Below, piece after piece: positions 38,701 through 51,686 of a DNA stretch of 62,930 nucleotides. Under the pieces are notes generated by a model. That model saw only the letters and a program-made list of their open reading frames with translations, did not search any database and had not been told where the DNA came from. This stretch comes from Poteriospumella lacustris. Its lineage: Eukaryota; Sar; Chrysophyceae; Chromulinales; Dinobryaceae. Position 1 is the stretch's first letter; every line of letters begins with the position of its first letter. The stretch is taken from contig SMOI01000001.1 of NCBI GenBank assembly GCA_008000375.1, forward strand, positions 20,698-83,627, written 5' to 3'. The position numbers and the translations under genes are program-made.

Positions 38701-40119
38701 ACTCATCCGTCGTCAAATGTTTTCGATTCTCGGGACGGATCAATTGAATGCAATACAAGAGATTTGGACGATAGAAATTCTCAATGTATCGTTTGATACT
38801 GAAGCTCAACAAAATGGATTTGGAATCTTCTTCGTCGGGGTTGCTGCTGAACTTGTTCGTCATGATGAAAATCGCTTGGGCGGTATCCGCTTTGGCGCGT
38901 CGTAAATCACTGTCACTCAAGGCGGAACCTTCCAAATACGTCAACGATAAGAAAAACTGAGGATCGCGCATTAAGAAGATAATCTCGTTGGACGGTAAAC
39001 CGGGCAACAACATCACCGCGTTCAAATCGGTGTTCTCGTGATCTTCATGAAACAATTCACTGAAGAAGTCACGTAACGACGTCGATGCGACATCCCCACA
39101 GATGATGACATGTTTACTGCTTTTGCTTTTCGGTGTATAACTCGCACGTGCATAGACGGACTGCAATTTCATTTTCTCGATGAGTTCGTTGGTCATCTTC
39201 GGAACGGAAATGATCGCAAAGCCAATCATCGCCATGGCCGTGATACGTCCACAGGTGGTTTGTGGAGAAATATCACCATAACCTACGGTGGCCATGGTCA
39301 CCCACATATAATAGATCCACGTATGGAACATATAAGGTTGGATTTCTCGTTCGAGATATTGCATCAGCGCGGCGAAGAACAACAACACGATGGTACCCGA
39401 CAAACTGATTTCACCGAGAAAGCGAGAGACAGCATCTTCAATCCGACTCAATTTCTTCAGACAACACAAGGTCCGCAAGATACGCACCGTTCGCAAGCCG
39501 AAGAGAACGTACATCACAACGTCCGTGACCGTGTACAACGAGCGATACACACGATAATCTTTCCCGAACGTCGAGATCGTCGATACGAAGATACAGATAT
39601 CCACAATCGATGAAAAACTATAGAAAAAAGAAGAAAAAATATGGAGTGAGCGAAATCATACAGATACAGTCGTATAGACATGAGGAAGAAGGAACCATTG
39701 ATTTACCTGCGGAAGTATGCGAACGCGTGGTCGGCTAAGAACAACTGCAAGAACCAATCCGCCATGAAGATACCCGAGAATACGATCTCCAAAATTGACA
39801 TATTGTAATTGTCAACATTGTTTTCCGGATTTTCATTGTCGAAATAGGTGTGATAGATGAACTCGAGACACGAGGCGATGGAAATGATCGCGAAGAAGTT
39901 TTCGTAATGAAAGGCCACCGAAGAATTCGTCAGCTTCTTCTTCAATTCCATTCGGAAGAATTCCAAGACATTCTCTTGCTCTTCGGTGTGCACATCATTC
40001 TTTTCGAGGACCTCCGACACTTTGGTTGTTTTCACATTGAAACTGACGGAACTGCGCCGTACCAACCCCCTCCCCGACGGTGGTGTCATTACATCTCTGG
40101 GGCTACTCACCACCGACAT
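35708..40119 (-). CDS. SLO/BK-type potassium channel with tandem RCK domains, paralogue 1 (1,440 aa)
   Basis: Exons 40119-39707 and 39617-35708 (intron 89 nt). The membrane part has S1-S6: FFAIISIASCLEFIYH, MSILEIVFSGIFMADWFLQLF, VDICIFVSTIS, an S4 with LRTVRILRTL, S5, then the pore helix and K+ filter TVGYGD (~residue 247) and S6 ending SVPKMTNELIEKM. RCK1 begins KHVIICGDVASTSLRDFFSELF with NKFSSNPDEEDSKSILLS as in SLO1; RCK2 begins HLIIIGKGLKNLYDLIRPL and has FTTSILDSIVCQAYYNPQ. The Asp-rich calcium bowl of animal SLO1 is not seen before that last motif. The C-terminal ~350 residues are a coiled coil and Ser-rich disorder. It should form tetrameric, voltage-sensing, ligand-gated K+ channels; the ligand is unknown. 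Confidence 0.93.
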
Positions 40120-40743
40120 TGTTCTCTATCTTTGCGAGAGAATCGCTACACCACTAATGAAAAATATACAACGCGCGATGCTAAGCAAATAAGACTGTCT
40201 TCGGAAGCAGCGATCGATGGCGGCAACAATCGCGCACAAGATAGAAGTGAACACTGAGACACAAAGAGGCAAAGATAGAGCAACAAAGTGTATTCAGTTG
40301 ATCAATGCAGTGTTTGAGGGTAATATAACATGTGGTAGGACCAGCGTTATTGAGTTCCAAAGGGTCTTCCGTCTTTGGATCCCATCGCTGCGGGTTGTTG
40401 CAGCGCCTGCGCTGCGAAGGACCGACACGTTTCACATCGAAGAAACGGCTCCACCGCTCCACCCGACAAATCGAAATATGCTCGCCAACACCCCCTTAGA
40501 TAGATGCCTGTCTTCTTCTGTGGCTTTTTTGTCTTCGATTTATATCCAGTTTGGCATATGCGGCAGAATTCATCAATTGTATTGTATTCTATCTAGCTGC
40601 CCCTCTCTTGTTTTGAAATCGTGGTATTTTCCCGCAGAACTTTGTTCATCGATTGTGGACCTACTCAACACTTCTCAAACGAGCTTCGTCAATAACTATT
40701 TCTTTTGTTCGATTTCATTTGCATTTCTACCGTGGTATAAATA
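40120..40743. promoter_or_regulatory. Shared divergent region between the two SLO channel genes
   Basis: 624 bp with both promoters by position. A TATA-like GGTATAAATA ends 3 bp before the ATG of paralogue 2, too close to be a normal TATA box. Nothing else is recognisable. Confidence 0.4.
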
Positions 40744-43700
40744 ATGGAAAGCCCCTCTGCTTTTCTTCGTAAATCGATGTCGAGACGTGGATCTGCGCAG
40801 CAACTCGATGGATCTTCAGAGAAAAACAAATCGCCTATGGGCATCCAGCGCCGTGCTTCTTTCAGTTTGAGATCTACTTTCAATACAGCAAAGTATTCAG
40901 CCGCATTAGAAAATGTGAAAGTTGACCAAGACGAAGAAATGGACAGTTTGGAAGACAATCGCATCAAGCTGAAGAAATACATGTCCACGTCGCCGTTTGG
41001 CAAGACGTACGAGAATGCGATTCTCGCGTTGAGTATCTTATCCACCATTGAGTTCATTCACCAATCTTATATGGATCCTGCCTTTCCTGGTGATCAAAAT
41101 CAGTTGAAGATATTGTACAAAATGGAATCCGTGTTCATCGGCTTCTTCCTCTTCGATTGGGTTTTGAACTTCTTCATGGCCGACGACAAAATCAAGTACT
41201 TCTTTTCGTAAGTCCTCGTTGCTCTTGTCTTACCCCGACACATGCATGTGAGTGGCTGGCTCACCGGTGTCACTATTGTTTGCTGCTTGTTGCTCTGAAA
41301 TAGGATGTTTTCGTTGATTGATGTGTGCACCATCGTGTCGACAATCTACGTCAACGACAACTTACCGCCGCATATGACCCGTCACAGTCGATTCAAGGAC
41401 ATGATCATCTACGTCTTACATCTCCTACGAAACTGTCGTATCTTACGTTGTCTCCGTTTTGAAGTGAAATTGGCTCGCATTCAAGATGCAGTCGATCGCT
41501 ACGTGGGGGAAGTCGCGTTGTATGCCGCCGCCTTTGTCTTGTTCTTCGCAGCGGTTCTCAATTTCTTGGAAGATGCACAACCGATCAAGTTTCATACGTG
41601 GATGTACATGGTCTGGGTCACGATCACCACCGTCGGGTACGGGGATATCACTCCGAAAACCACGTTGGGTCGTATCGCGGACATGGTCATGATCGCCATT
41701 GCCATTATTTCCGTGCCCAAGATCACCAACGAACTCATTGAAAAAATGAATTTGCAATCCGTGTACATGCGTGCCACGTATTATCCGAAAAACCGCAATT
41801 CGAAACACGTTGTCATCTGCGGCGACATCTCGTCGACGTCGTTGCGCGATTTCTTCGAAGAATTGTTTCACGAAGACCATGAAAACGTGGATTTAAGTGC
41901 TGTGATGTTGATGCCGGCACCTCCCACCGTCGACAACATCTTGTTGATGCGCGATCCCGCGTTTTTCTTGGTGTTGCAGTATTTGGAAGGATCCGCGTTG
42001 TTGGACAGTGATCTACGACGCGCCATGGCGGAAACCGCCGTGTCCATTTTCATCATGACGAACAAATTCAGCAAGAACCCCGACGAAGAAGACGCCAAGT
42101 CGATTTTGTTGAGTTTGAGCATCAAACGGTATTTGTCGAGTTTCTATCACGAAAAGCGGGCGCTGTACTATTGTTTGCAGTTGATTCGCCCGGAGAATCG
42201 GCGCCATTTGGCGAAAAACGACTACAACGAAGTGGACGAGAGCGACATCGTCATTTGTTTGAACGAAATCAAGATGGGTATGATGGCGAAGGCACTGTTG
42301 TACCCCGGTGCGACGACGTTGTTGATGAATTTGGTGACATCCTTTGCGGATGACGAGGACGAAGACGAAGAAGACGAGGACGAACGGGTCGAGTTTACGT
42401 CGGGTTCAGGGAAGCAGATCTCGGCGTCGTCGAAGGATTGGATCAAAGAGTACAAGAATGGTTGTGGCTGGGAAATTTATACGACGCGGCTGTCGAAACT
42501 CTTCGTCGGGTCCAAGTTCTGTGAGTTGTCGTATGCGCTGTACGAGAAGAAAGGGGTCGTTCTCTTCGCGCTACAGATCACCGACATCAAACAAGGTGGA
42601 TCTCCTCGGTTGGTCTTGAATCCAGCGGAATACATCATTCCGGATCCCAACGAGTTTCAGGTAGATGCCTTTGTCATCGCGCAGAACAAAGCCGATTCCG
42701 ATTTGACGTTGCATGAAACGAATGATCCCGAGGCGATGGGGGAGGAAGGACAACAGTCCTCGTCGTTGTTGAACCGCAATTTCAACATGTTTGAGCGACG
42801 GAAATCTTCGATGAACGTCCCGCGTTTACCGAATCCCAACGTTCTGAATGCCAGTAACAACGGAGGAGCCAACAATGGCAGTGGGAATGGTAGCGGAGGA
42901 GGTGAAGATGGTTCCGAACCACAACGCACCCCCAAGAAGAAAGAAAGTCGTTGGAAACAACTCAAACGTAGTGCCTTGTTGGAACGCAAGGTCCAATCGA
43001 ACAGTTACCAAGAGATTGTCCATCGATTGGAAGCCGAACATTTCAAAGAAAACTACTACGTCGCCGAGACACCGTTGGACCTGAACGAATGCATCGTCAA
43101 GACCTCGGTGATGAACGAGTACCCGTTCATCAACCAGCATTTGATCATTGTGGGCAAAGGATTACGCAATTTGTACGATTTGATTCGTCCGCTACGTGCG
43201 AAGTACCTGGGACCGTTGCGGTACATCGTCCTGTTGTATCCGTATGACATTCCACACGATGTCTGGCAGCGTATTTCCGTGTTTGATTCCCTGTTGGTGG
43301 TACGTGGCTCTTGCTTGGAAGAAAGTCAATTGCGACGGGCGGGTATCTTCCGTGCGGCCCATGTGGTCGTCTTGGCCGATGGATCGTCGGGTTCCGGTCC
43401 ATCGAGCAGTGGTGTGGATGCGTTGGTGGATTCGGAGGCGATTTTCACGTATCAACATGTGAAACGCATGAATCCCCAGACGCAAGTGGTGTTGGAGTTC
43501 GTCAATCAATCGAACATCTCGTATTTGAAGGACGAATCCAAAGCGGGTGTCGATGAACCCAAGTTTACGGCCCAATTTGCGGCGGGTTCGTTGTTTACGA
43601 CGTCGTTGCTGGATTCGATTGTCTGTCAAGCGTATTACAACCCCCAGATCATCAAGGTGATCAACAAGTTGATCAGTGGTATCGATGAATTGGACCGCAA

Positions 43701-45606
43701 TGATTTGATGACTCGTGCGGCACGTGAATTGGCTTCCGGGAAGGAAGGTGGTGGCACCGATTCGGATTCCGCGAGTGACGATGATGGTGGCGATGGCCCA
43801 GCGGAATCGGCGTCGTCCCGTCAAGTCCGAGCGGACAATCGACGTATGTCGGTGACCATTTTGAATCGCACCCGCAGCCGTTTGCAATTGATTCGTGGCT
43901 CGTGTTTGTATCAAATGGCTATCCCTGATTCCCTGGAGAAACGTACCTATGGCAGTTTGTATCAACATTTGGCGGCCCGTGGCAAGGTGCCGTTGGGTTT
44001 GTTGCGTGGTGTCTTCGCCAACATGAACATGGGACCCAAATCGAACCTAATGCCGTATGTCTTCACCAATCCCGACAAAGACACCGAGCTGTACTCATGC
44101 GATCGTGTCTTTGTCTTGTCAACGACCCCCGAGCGGGTAGAACAGAAGTTGGACATCAAAGATTGGCTGCTCGATTTGCAAATGTCGAAAAGCCGAGACG
44201 GCAAAAGCGAAAAGATGAAACCCGCCGAGAAAACCGCCAAATCGACGGAACTGTTGGATCGTCACCAACGGAAAATGGAAGAGCGATTGAACAAGTTCTC
44301 TACAGACGTCAACAAGAAGCTCGCGTCGTTGTTGGAATTGATCGACAAGTCGGCGACCTGGAGCTCCCGTCCCACGTCTTCGATTCGTGCGAGCCCCAGT
44401 CAAGATGGAGCAGAGCCGATGTATTCGTTGGAGGATTCGCCTCCGTCCGCGACACGATCTCGTCGTGATTCGAGAGTGAGCAATACGTCCTTCGGACGCA
44501 GTCGTGGCAGTTCGATGGACAGTATCAACTCTAGTGAAGGGGAGATGATCGTCTCCGATGTGAAGGACCACCGCGATGGTGGACGTGTGGAATCCAATGA
44601 AGATTCTCGCCGTACGTCTGCGTCGGATTCGATGAACAACTCGTCGTTTAGCCCCTCTCCCGTGACGGTGGCGAACAATTTGGGTGGTATCTCCACGACG
44701 CGGCGTCAAAGTCAACCGTCTTCCGCGCCGGGGGTGTTACGCATGACCAACATTAACTCCAGTCCGGTCTACTCGAATGGCAGTAAGCGACCTTCTCTGA
44801 CGGTCGATGGCGTGCGGATCATCCCCATCCAAGAGCATAGCCAAGAGAATTCCGTCGTCCGAACGATCGCCGATGAATCATCGTCGAGTAGTGAGTCGTC
44901 GGGTCCCTCCACGGCGACAGGAACACCGGATCATATCGCCAAATCCGCCAAAGACGTGGAAGAATTTGTGTCGAATGGTACCCAGCCAGAGCCCGATACT
45001 GCAGCCGTGGTACCGTTTCCAGATTTAGCGTCGATATCTGCGACAATGCCAACGCGTTCTGAAGGGTTGCCATCCACCAGTGTCGCACCAATGTCGGAAC
45101 CAGTGGTCCCTGCTAGGGCTGCCGTAGAGGCTGAAAAGAACCTCGAAAACAAGCTCTTCTCGCCTGTGCGGAAGTTTTACCCCAGCGAATCCGACGACGA
45201 TGAAAAGAAGCCGAAAGCGACCACTGCTGCCGTCGATGACATGTACATCAGCAGTACTGATGCTGGTTCGGGCACCGACGTGCGCGCCACGAGACTTATG
45301 CAACCGAAGGCCACACGGCCAGCGTCCACGCCACAACCTGGCCCAAGAATCAGTCACACGGTGGAGAAATCCACCGAGAGACAGCTCAAGCTTCGCATGC
45401 TCCGCGAGAAAGATCCTCATCGTTTGGATGCTCACGGCACGATGAAAGCTCAAGCTACCGCGGTGATGTTTAGCGAGTTTATGGCCTCCAAGATTCGCAA
45501 ACAAGCTTCACAGTTACCTGCTGCTACCAAGGTGAAGAAGGAAGAGCCGTCTTCTGGCGGTGTCCATGCGAACTACGAAGCGGACCGTAGTGACGTGGAA
45601 AAGTAA
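40744..45606 (+). CDS. SLO/BK-type potassium channel with tandem RCK domains, paralogue 2 (1,588 aa)
   Basis: Exons 40744-41207 and 41304-45606 (intron 96 nt). It follows the same plan as its head-to-head neighbour: six transmembrane helices, S4 LLRNCRILRCLRF, pore TVGYGDITPKTTLGR (~residue 265), S6 ending SVPKITNELIEKM. RCK1 starts KHVVICGDISSTSLRDFFEELF, RCK2 starts HLIIVGKGLRNLYDLIRPL, and SLLDSIVCQAYYNPQIIKV follows. A coiled coil (DRHQRKMEERLNKFSTDV) and a ~400-residue Ser-rich tail end the protein. The single intron falls at the same place after S2 and in the same phase (2) as in paralogue 1, so the pair arose by inverted duplication. Each protein could form homo- or heterotetramers. 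Both use TTG for most Leu codons. Confidence 0.94.
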
Positions 45607-45980
45607 CCGGTGGACGGGTGTACTTTTACCATTGAAACAGTTATTGGTTGTGTATATAGTTTTAATGCTGTTATAATGATTGTTTCGCTTTGAGCATTAT
45701 TCATGTGTGTTCAACATTACGATGAATGTAGGTGGCACACCTGAGCGTGAGTGAGCACCGTGATGGTGATCAAGGATTAGTCCGGTGATGAGGTGATGGT
45801 GAAAACGAAACGGCCGACAGGACCGTTACATAAAAATCGTTGCCGTCGACGGTCGACGAAGAGTATGGAGTACTGTACCAGTTTGGAGTCGTCATTATAG
45901 AGGTCTCCAGTTGTAGCTCAACAAGGAGCATCTTTGACACTTCGAAACACACATTTTTGTTCATTGGTAGATATTTTTCA
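45607..45980. other. Intergenic region between SLO paralogue 2 and MORN gene
   Basis: AT-rich 3' flank, then the 5' region of the MORN gene. The reading frame is open upstream of the MORN ATG but the extension looks non-coding. Confidence 0.4.
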
Positions 45981-46448
45981 ATGGCCAGTAAAAAGGGAAA
46001 GGTTGAAGCACCTGTGGTAGAGGCTCCCAAGGAGCCAGAAATCGTGACAGGACATGGAGAGTTTTCATTTCCCGATGGATCATTTTATGAAGGCGATTGG
46101 AAAGAAACACAAGGAGTGAAAGTACGTGAAGGTCATGGAACGTACATTTGTGGGCCTGAGAAGTATGTAGGCAGCTGGGTGAATGACCGGATTCAGGGTA
46201 AAGGTGAATATCACTATAGCTCTGGTGCTGTGTACACTGGAGACTTTCAAGATGGCATGATGCACGGAGAAGGAGAATATATTTTCCCTGATGGAGCTTC
46301 CTACAAGGGACAATGGATGGCAAATAAAATGCATGGACAAGGAACGTATCTTGATAAAGAGAAAGTGGAATACGGAGGTCGGTTTGTCAACGGACTGTTC
46401 GATTCGGGGAAGTCATACATTTCGGTACGAAATGTTGGCATCAAGTAG
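45981..46448 (+). CDS. MORN-repeat protein (155 aa)
   Basis: A single exon from ATGGCCAGTAAAAAG. After a Lys/Pro/Glu-rich N terminus of ~20 residues come four to five MORN repeats: GEFSFPDGSFYEGDW, GTYICGPEKYVGSW, GEYHYSSGAVYTGDF, GEYIFPDGASYKGQW and GTYLDKEKVEYGGRF. MORN repeats form an extended beta scaffold that binds lipids or other proteins; short MORN proteins occur in radial spokes and other flagellar or cortical structures. The specific orthologue is not clear. The upstream open frame (from 45840) was left out because it lacks the repeat character. Confidence 0.88.
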   Translation: MASKKGKVEAPVVEAPKEPEIVTGHGEFSFPDGSFYEGDWKETQGVKVREGHGTYICGPEKYVGSWVNDRIQGKGEYHYSSGAVYTGDFQDGMMHGEGEYIFPDGASYKGQWMANKMHGQGTYLDKEKVEYGGRFVNGLFDSGKSYISVRNVGIK

Positions 46449-46633
46449 TCGTTTACACACATACAATTCGTGGTATACCACAACACTGTAAAAACAAAAA
46501 AACGTACTGTAAAAATATGGCCATACTTCAGAACTTCCAGAGTTTGCGAGTGTCATGTTCTTCGTATACTTCGGCACCCTTAGCCTATTGCTTACAGGAC
46601 AACCACCAAAGAATGGACGAGGACGGAGGTGTG

Positions 46634-49107
46634 TCATACATCACCGACGATCATCTTCTCCTTGGTACTAAATATTTCGTCCTCTAACTTCGACGCCGTC
46701 GATTTCATTGTGGAGTTGCCGGTGCTATTCTTTCGACTTTTCGAACCCGACAAAATCGCGTCCAGGTCGTCTTCATCATCGTTGCCAACGGTCTCGCCCA
46801 CATCATGTACCGTTTTGGCAACTTTCTTCAACGCCGTGGTGACGGCAGTCTTCTTCGCCATGTCTTCGTCGTGACGCTGCAGCAAGGACTTGCGATTCTT
46901 GAGTGACTCTTGAATTCGCCGTTTGTTTTCTCTAAGCTTAGCACGGTATTCTTCACGTGCACGAACAGCAGCTTCGTGGGCCATTTGATCAGTGGCGCGC
47001 AACTCATAATGGTCATTCGTTTGACGCAGTTGCTCATCTCGGTCTTTCATGGCCATCGATAGAAGTGCACCCGCTTCTTTCATTTCAATCTGCTTTCGGC
47101 GCTCTTTCGCAGCTTCTTTCTTTCGGGCTTCCTCTTCTGCTTCCCGTTCTTTCTTCACTTTCTCCAAGCGCTTCTTATGGGCGACGGTTTCCTTGAGAGA
47201 CGCTTCCGGCAATTTGGTGTTGAGGATTTTGTCGCGCTTGGCCTTCTCCTCGGCCTTTTTCTTTGCCAATTCACGTTGTTCTTTCTCTTCTTGTTCCTTC
47301 TTGCGCGCTTCACGACGTGCTTTATACTCTTCATTGCGGATTTCGATAGGCAGCTTATGAGCGACAGGAACGCTCTCTTTGCTACCACGCCGAGACTTGG
47401 CCAACGACTCTTCTTTCAATTCTTCTTTCTTTCGCTCTAGGGCTTGTTCCCATGCACGTTGCTTCTTCTCCAAACGAGCACGAACCTTCGCTGGATCATC
47501 AGCACGAAACTGTGAATTCGCCTTGGCTTGCATGGCGGCCGCTTCTTGTTCCATCGTCAACGTGGCTTTCTTGCTGTTGGCGCGGTTCAAGTTCTCTTCG
47601 ATGCTCTGTGGCAAGGCCGACATCATGAGCAACTCTTGCTTGCGACGTTCTATCCGCTCCTTACGACGCTGCTCTTCTAATTGCTGCGCTTCTTGCCAAC
47701 TGGTACCGGTGCCGATAGCGGTCGCCATCAGATAGTCCTTTTCTTTCTTCTTCTTGGTCAACTCTTCACGCTCTTTTCGCTTCTTTTCCAACTCCAACAG
47801 CTGCTCTTTCTTCCTCTTATCTTCGTTCTTCTTCTTCGCCTCTTCTTGTCGTCGAAACATCTCGTCAAATGATTTGCCATTCATTGATGCGCGCAGGTGT
47901 TTCTCCTTCAACTCGAGAAGGTACTTCTCTTCTTCGAGTTTCTCCAGTCGTTCTTTCTCCTCCAACATGCGACGCTTTTGAACGTAGCGATCGGCATCCG
48001 CCAACAAATTGGATGACACTGAGACTCCATCCGGTCTGCGGCGAGATGCCGAGGAGGAGCGTGCAACGGAAGCTCTTCCCGTGCTCCGTGAACGACGATG
48101 CTCGTGGCCATGATCCGTTGCTTCCTCTGGCAGTTGACCTTCGTCCCCGCGATGAGGCTGAGAATAGCTATGACGCGGTGCTGAATGACTTCGCAAACCC
48201 CTGTCATATACGCTACCAGCAGGCGCCGTCCGACTTAGTGGGTCTCTGCTTCGTCCACGTCGTTGGTACCCGCCCACTTCCCGATCGATCTCCGCCACTT
48301 CGTCGTATTTTGGTGGCGCTAACGCCGCTGAACTTCGAAATCGATAATCGCGTGTTTCTGTTGTGCTATGATCATCAGGAGATTGGCTTCTGGCAGCGGA
48401 TGGACGTGATCGACTTCGTTCCAGATGACGCGCATAGTCCTCCAAACTCATCTTCTCTTCGTACAGGCGTTCAACCACATGCAGATTCTGCTCATATTTC
48501 TTTTGAATCACATTGAATGCTCGGCCTACCCGATCTTCTGGACCATCCCTTGGATCAAACTCAAACGTTTGTGGTTCAATATGACCATCATCTTCTACTT
48601 CAGTGTTCGCCTGTAACGCGCGAATCGTTTGCGCATATTCTGAATCGGGATCATCCATTCGCTTTGTTCCCATTTGATTTGTAGAAGCAGCAAGCATATC
48701 TTTTTCCCAAGCTCTTTTCTCTATTTTACGTGACTTGCTAGCAGTTCCCATTTGAGGAGGTAGAAACTTGATACCCGTTTTCTCCTTGTAGTGGCCATCC
48801 TTGAATTTGCCGGTCAATGTCATCATGTTCTCTTTCGTTTGTGTACTTCGTCGAATCTCTTCTTTAACTTCCTCATCAGAAAGGACTTGATAACGGCTCC
48901 AGTCTCTGGAATCCAAAAGTTTGTAGTACTTTCCGTCGGCACCCATAGACATTCGTGTTCTGTCCACCTGCGCGATCTGAAGAAAGGTGAACACACGGTC
49001 AAATGATGATGTCCTTCATGAACTACGACTGCAAGATATTAGCTTACCCGTGGATCTTCTCCCGCGCGAGGAGGAATGAATAAACTTTGCAATAGAGGCT
49101 GGCTCAT
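46634..49107 (-). CDS. Long coiled-coil protein, uncharacterised (800 aa)
   Basis: Exons 49107-49048 and 48976-46634 (intron 71 nt). The N-terminal ~200 residues are a conserved-looking, non-repetitive region (SLFIPPRAGEDPR, DGKYYKLLDSRDWSRYQ, GIKFLPPQMGT, FEFDPRDGPEDRVGRAF). A Ser/Arg-rich linker follows, then from ~340 to ~770 an almost unbroken Glu/Lys/Arg coiled coil (EKERLEKLEEEKYLLELKE-like). No catalytic motif is visible. This organisation is common in axonemal and basal-body proteins, and MORN and STPG-like genes are near, but function is not established. Confidence 0.8.
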
Positions 49108-49590
49108 CTGCAATTCCAACTTGTCGACAGCAAGAAAAGAACGGGGAGGGAAAGTTTCTGATCCCACAACTGTCAACACGCTTCTCAATTCAAAGTACTT
49201 GGACACTACACTCGACGGGTACACTTGTAGTGTTTACAATCTGCTCAATACTTGCTTGCGCCTTGTTTGCTCTTCGATGAGATGGAGCTGTGTTGCTTGC
49301 TGGGCGGTTTTCAAACGGCTGCTTTCTCATCGTCATCATCACTCATCGCACCGTTTCTGAAACCGCCCACGACATACCATCATCATGTAGTGTACATACT
49401 GTAGGTATTTCGACTGCTGTGCGTGCTTGTACTGTGGTGGCCTATACATACCAGCAGCGCGAAGGTAGTGGAGCCAATCTATTTACCGAAAGGATACCAC
49501 CACCCAGAGCCCACTAAAAACCAAAATAGACAGTCTACTTCGAAATGCGTTTAGTTCACAGTTTACGTTTACCAATACTGAGCATTTCAC
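49108..49590. other. Intergenic region upstream of the coiled-coil gene
   Basis: Promoter of the coiled-coil gene and 3' flank of UMP synthase, both on the minus strand. No further feature seen. Confidence 0.4.
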
Positions 49591-51298
49591 TCAGACTCCA
49601 TATGTATCTCTGTAGCTACGCATGTTTTCCAAGTGCTGATCGAGATTCTCGATGGAGCTCACCTCCGAAGTTTGCAGGAATCGAACTAATTCTTCCAAAC
49701 GAACGATGGAGAACACTGGGAATCCAAAGTCTTGCTCGACTTGCTGGATTGCTGAGAGACTGGCATCTCCTGCGCGCTCTTGCCGATCAAGACTTACCAC
49801 GGTACCAACAATTTGAGCGCCAGAGGCAACGAGGAAGTTCACAGACTCTCGAATAGCAGTTCCGGCCGTGATGACGTCGTCGATGATGAGAACACGCTGA
49901 CCACTCACGGCGGCGCCGACCAAGAGGCCACCTTCGCCATGGTCCTTCACTTCCTTGCGATTGTAGCTGACATCTTTACTTTCTCCAAACATTTCAAACC
50001 ATGCCATGGCAAAGGCCGTTGCCAATGGAATGCCTTTGTACGCAGGACCGAAGATGACATCAAACTGGACGCCGGCATCGTGAATAGCTTGGGCGTAACA
50101 ACGACCAAGCATGCTTATACTTCGGCCACTGCATAAATTACCAGCATTGAAAAAATATGGAGAAGTTCTGCCAGACTTCAACGTGAAGCTGCCGAACTGT
50201 AATGCCCGCTGACCAAGAGCAAACTCGATGAAATCCCGCTGGTATGACCGGAGATGAGTCGAAGATTCAGCAGATGCTGCTGCAGCTACTGCAGCTACTT
50301 TTTCTTGTCTCAATTGATTGATTTCATCCCGAAGAGCAATCGCTGCTGCTGCCATATCGTCAGCTTTGCTTAAAGCTCGAGACACGGAGATAAGAATTCC
50401 AGATGCGTCGTTGCGGAGGCCGGCAGGGCAGACGCGACGAGGCTCGCCCCCCTGTGCACCGACTCCAGGACACAGAATCCATATATCGGGAGCACTCTCA
50501 CGAATCTTTTTCAATGAATCCACGTCTGTTGCTCCGGCGACAATGCCAATCAAAGACTCTGGCTCGTGTTGCTGCCACCGAAGGCAGCAATCCAGAACCC
50601 TCTCAAACATGGCTCTACCATCCATCGTCGAGATAGATTGAAGTTCCTGCAAAAATAAAATCATGTCAATGCCTGTCTCTCTCACCCATAGCGCATATAT
50701 GCAAGGTTACATACCGAGGAGGAATTGTTCGATGTCTTGCACAGGACGAAGGCGCCTTTTCCTTTATATGCATTGGTGACGAATGGACTAATGGAATCCC
50801 ATCCCATGTATGGGCTCAGTGTTATAGAATCAGAGCGCGTTCCCTTGAATGCAGCATCTGCATAAGCCTTTAGACAAATATTAGCCATGACATTGCGCAA
50901 CATGCAACTAGTGGCATCAAAAAATACCTGTGCTGTTGTATCGATATCCCCGCGCTTCGCATCCAAAATAACGGGAATGTCTTCAGGTATCAGATTTATA
51001 ATATCGTGAAGAACAGATATGCCTTCCTGGCCAAAATACTCAAAGAAAGCGATGTTTGGCTTGAAGCACGCTGCATAGGGGTGCGTCTCGGCAATTATTT
51101 TGGCACAAAATTCGCGCGCAGACGCCGGTGTAGCCGCTTTGAGCTGCGCAACAATGAGACCAAAAATAACATTCGCTACCACGTGAGGACGACGTTTGAT
51201 CGTACCTGTGAAACATGGGGATCCAATCCAACACAAAGCAGCGATTGCACTTTTTGCACACGGGTTTCCAGCTTCTCACGGAATGAAACACTTGACAT
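49591..51298 (-). CDS. UMP synthase, OMP decarboxylase-orotate phosphoribosyltransferase fusion (505 aa)
   Basis: Exons 51298-51206, 51143-50928, 50867-50715 and 50646-49591. The N-terminal half is orotidine-5'-phosphate decarboxylase of the bacterial-like class: LCVGLDPH, then the catalytic DAKRGDID and TLSPYMGWDS. Removing the 60-nt second intron rebuilds GDIDTTAQAYADAAF. The C-terminal half is orotate phosphoribosyltransferase: FTLKSGRTSPYFFNAG, DVIFGPAYKGIPLA, and the PRPP loop VLIIDDVITAGTAIRES. Together they make UMP from orotate and PRPP, the last two steps of de novo pyrimidine synthesis. Domain order is ODC then OPRT, opposite to animals and plants and known from stramenopiles and kinetoplastids. 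Confidence 0.96.
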
Positions 51299-51686
51299 CT
51301 TTCACTTCTTTCAAAGTCCCTTCTGATACTTTTTGACAATATAGATATGCACTGAACAAATCTCCCGTCTCATTCAGTTTTGTGAAGTGTTTGCGTTGAA
51401 GAGAAGACCAAGCCGACGAGAGGAATCTCACTGCACACATGCAAAAGCGCTTCTGCCTTTTGGAAGAATCTCCTCTCGTCCGACGTAAAGTCCCAACATC
51501 TCTCAAACAAACTGGGTGATTTCCTTCCTTTTTCGGGAAAATCATTTCTCGCCAGCGAGCTGAAAATTTCCCGAAGATGAGATTTTAGGACGCCTCTTTC
51601 GAAACAATGAAAATTTGGATGATTCGCATGGGAATCCAGTGGTGTCAACAAGATTACATTTGAATATCCCCATCAGTGCATCGAAA
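51299..51686. promoter_or_regulatory. Divergent region between UMP synthase and tetraspan gene
   Basis: 388 bp; promoters inferred from position only. Confidence 0.35.

Noticed and set aside
45840-45980. N-terminal extension of the MORN protein
   Set aside because: The frame is open but lacks MORN character, and a good ATG directly precedes the conserved part.
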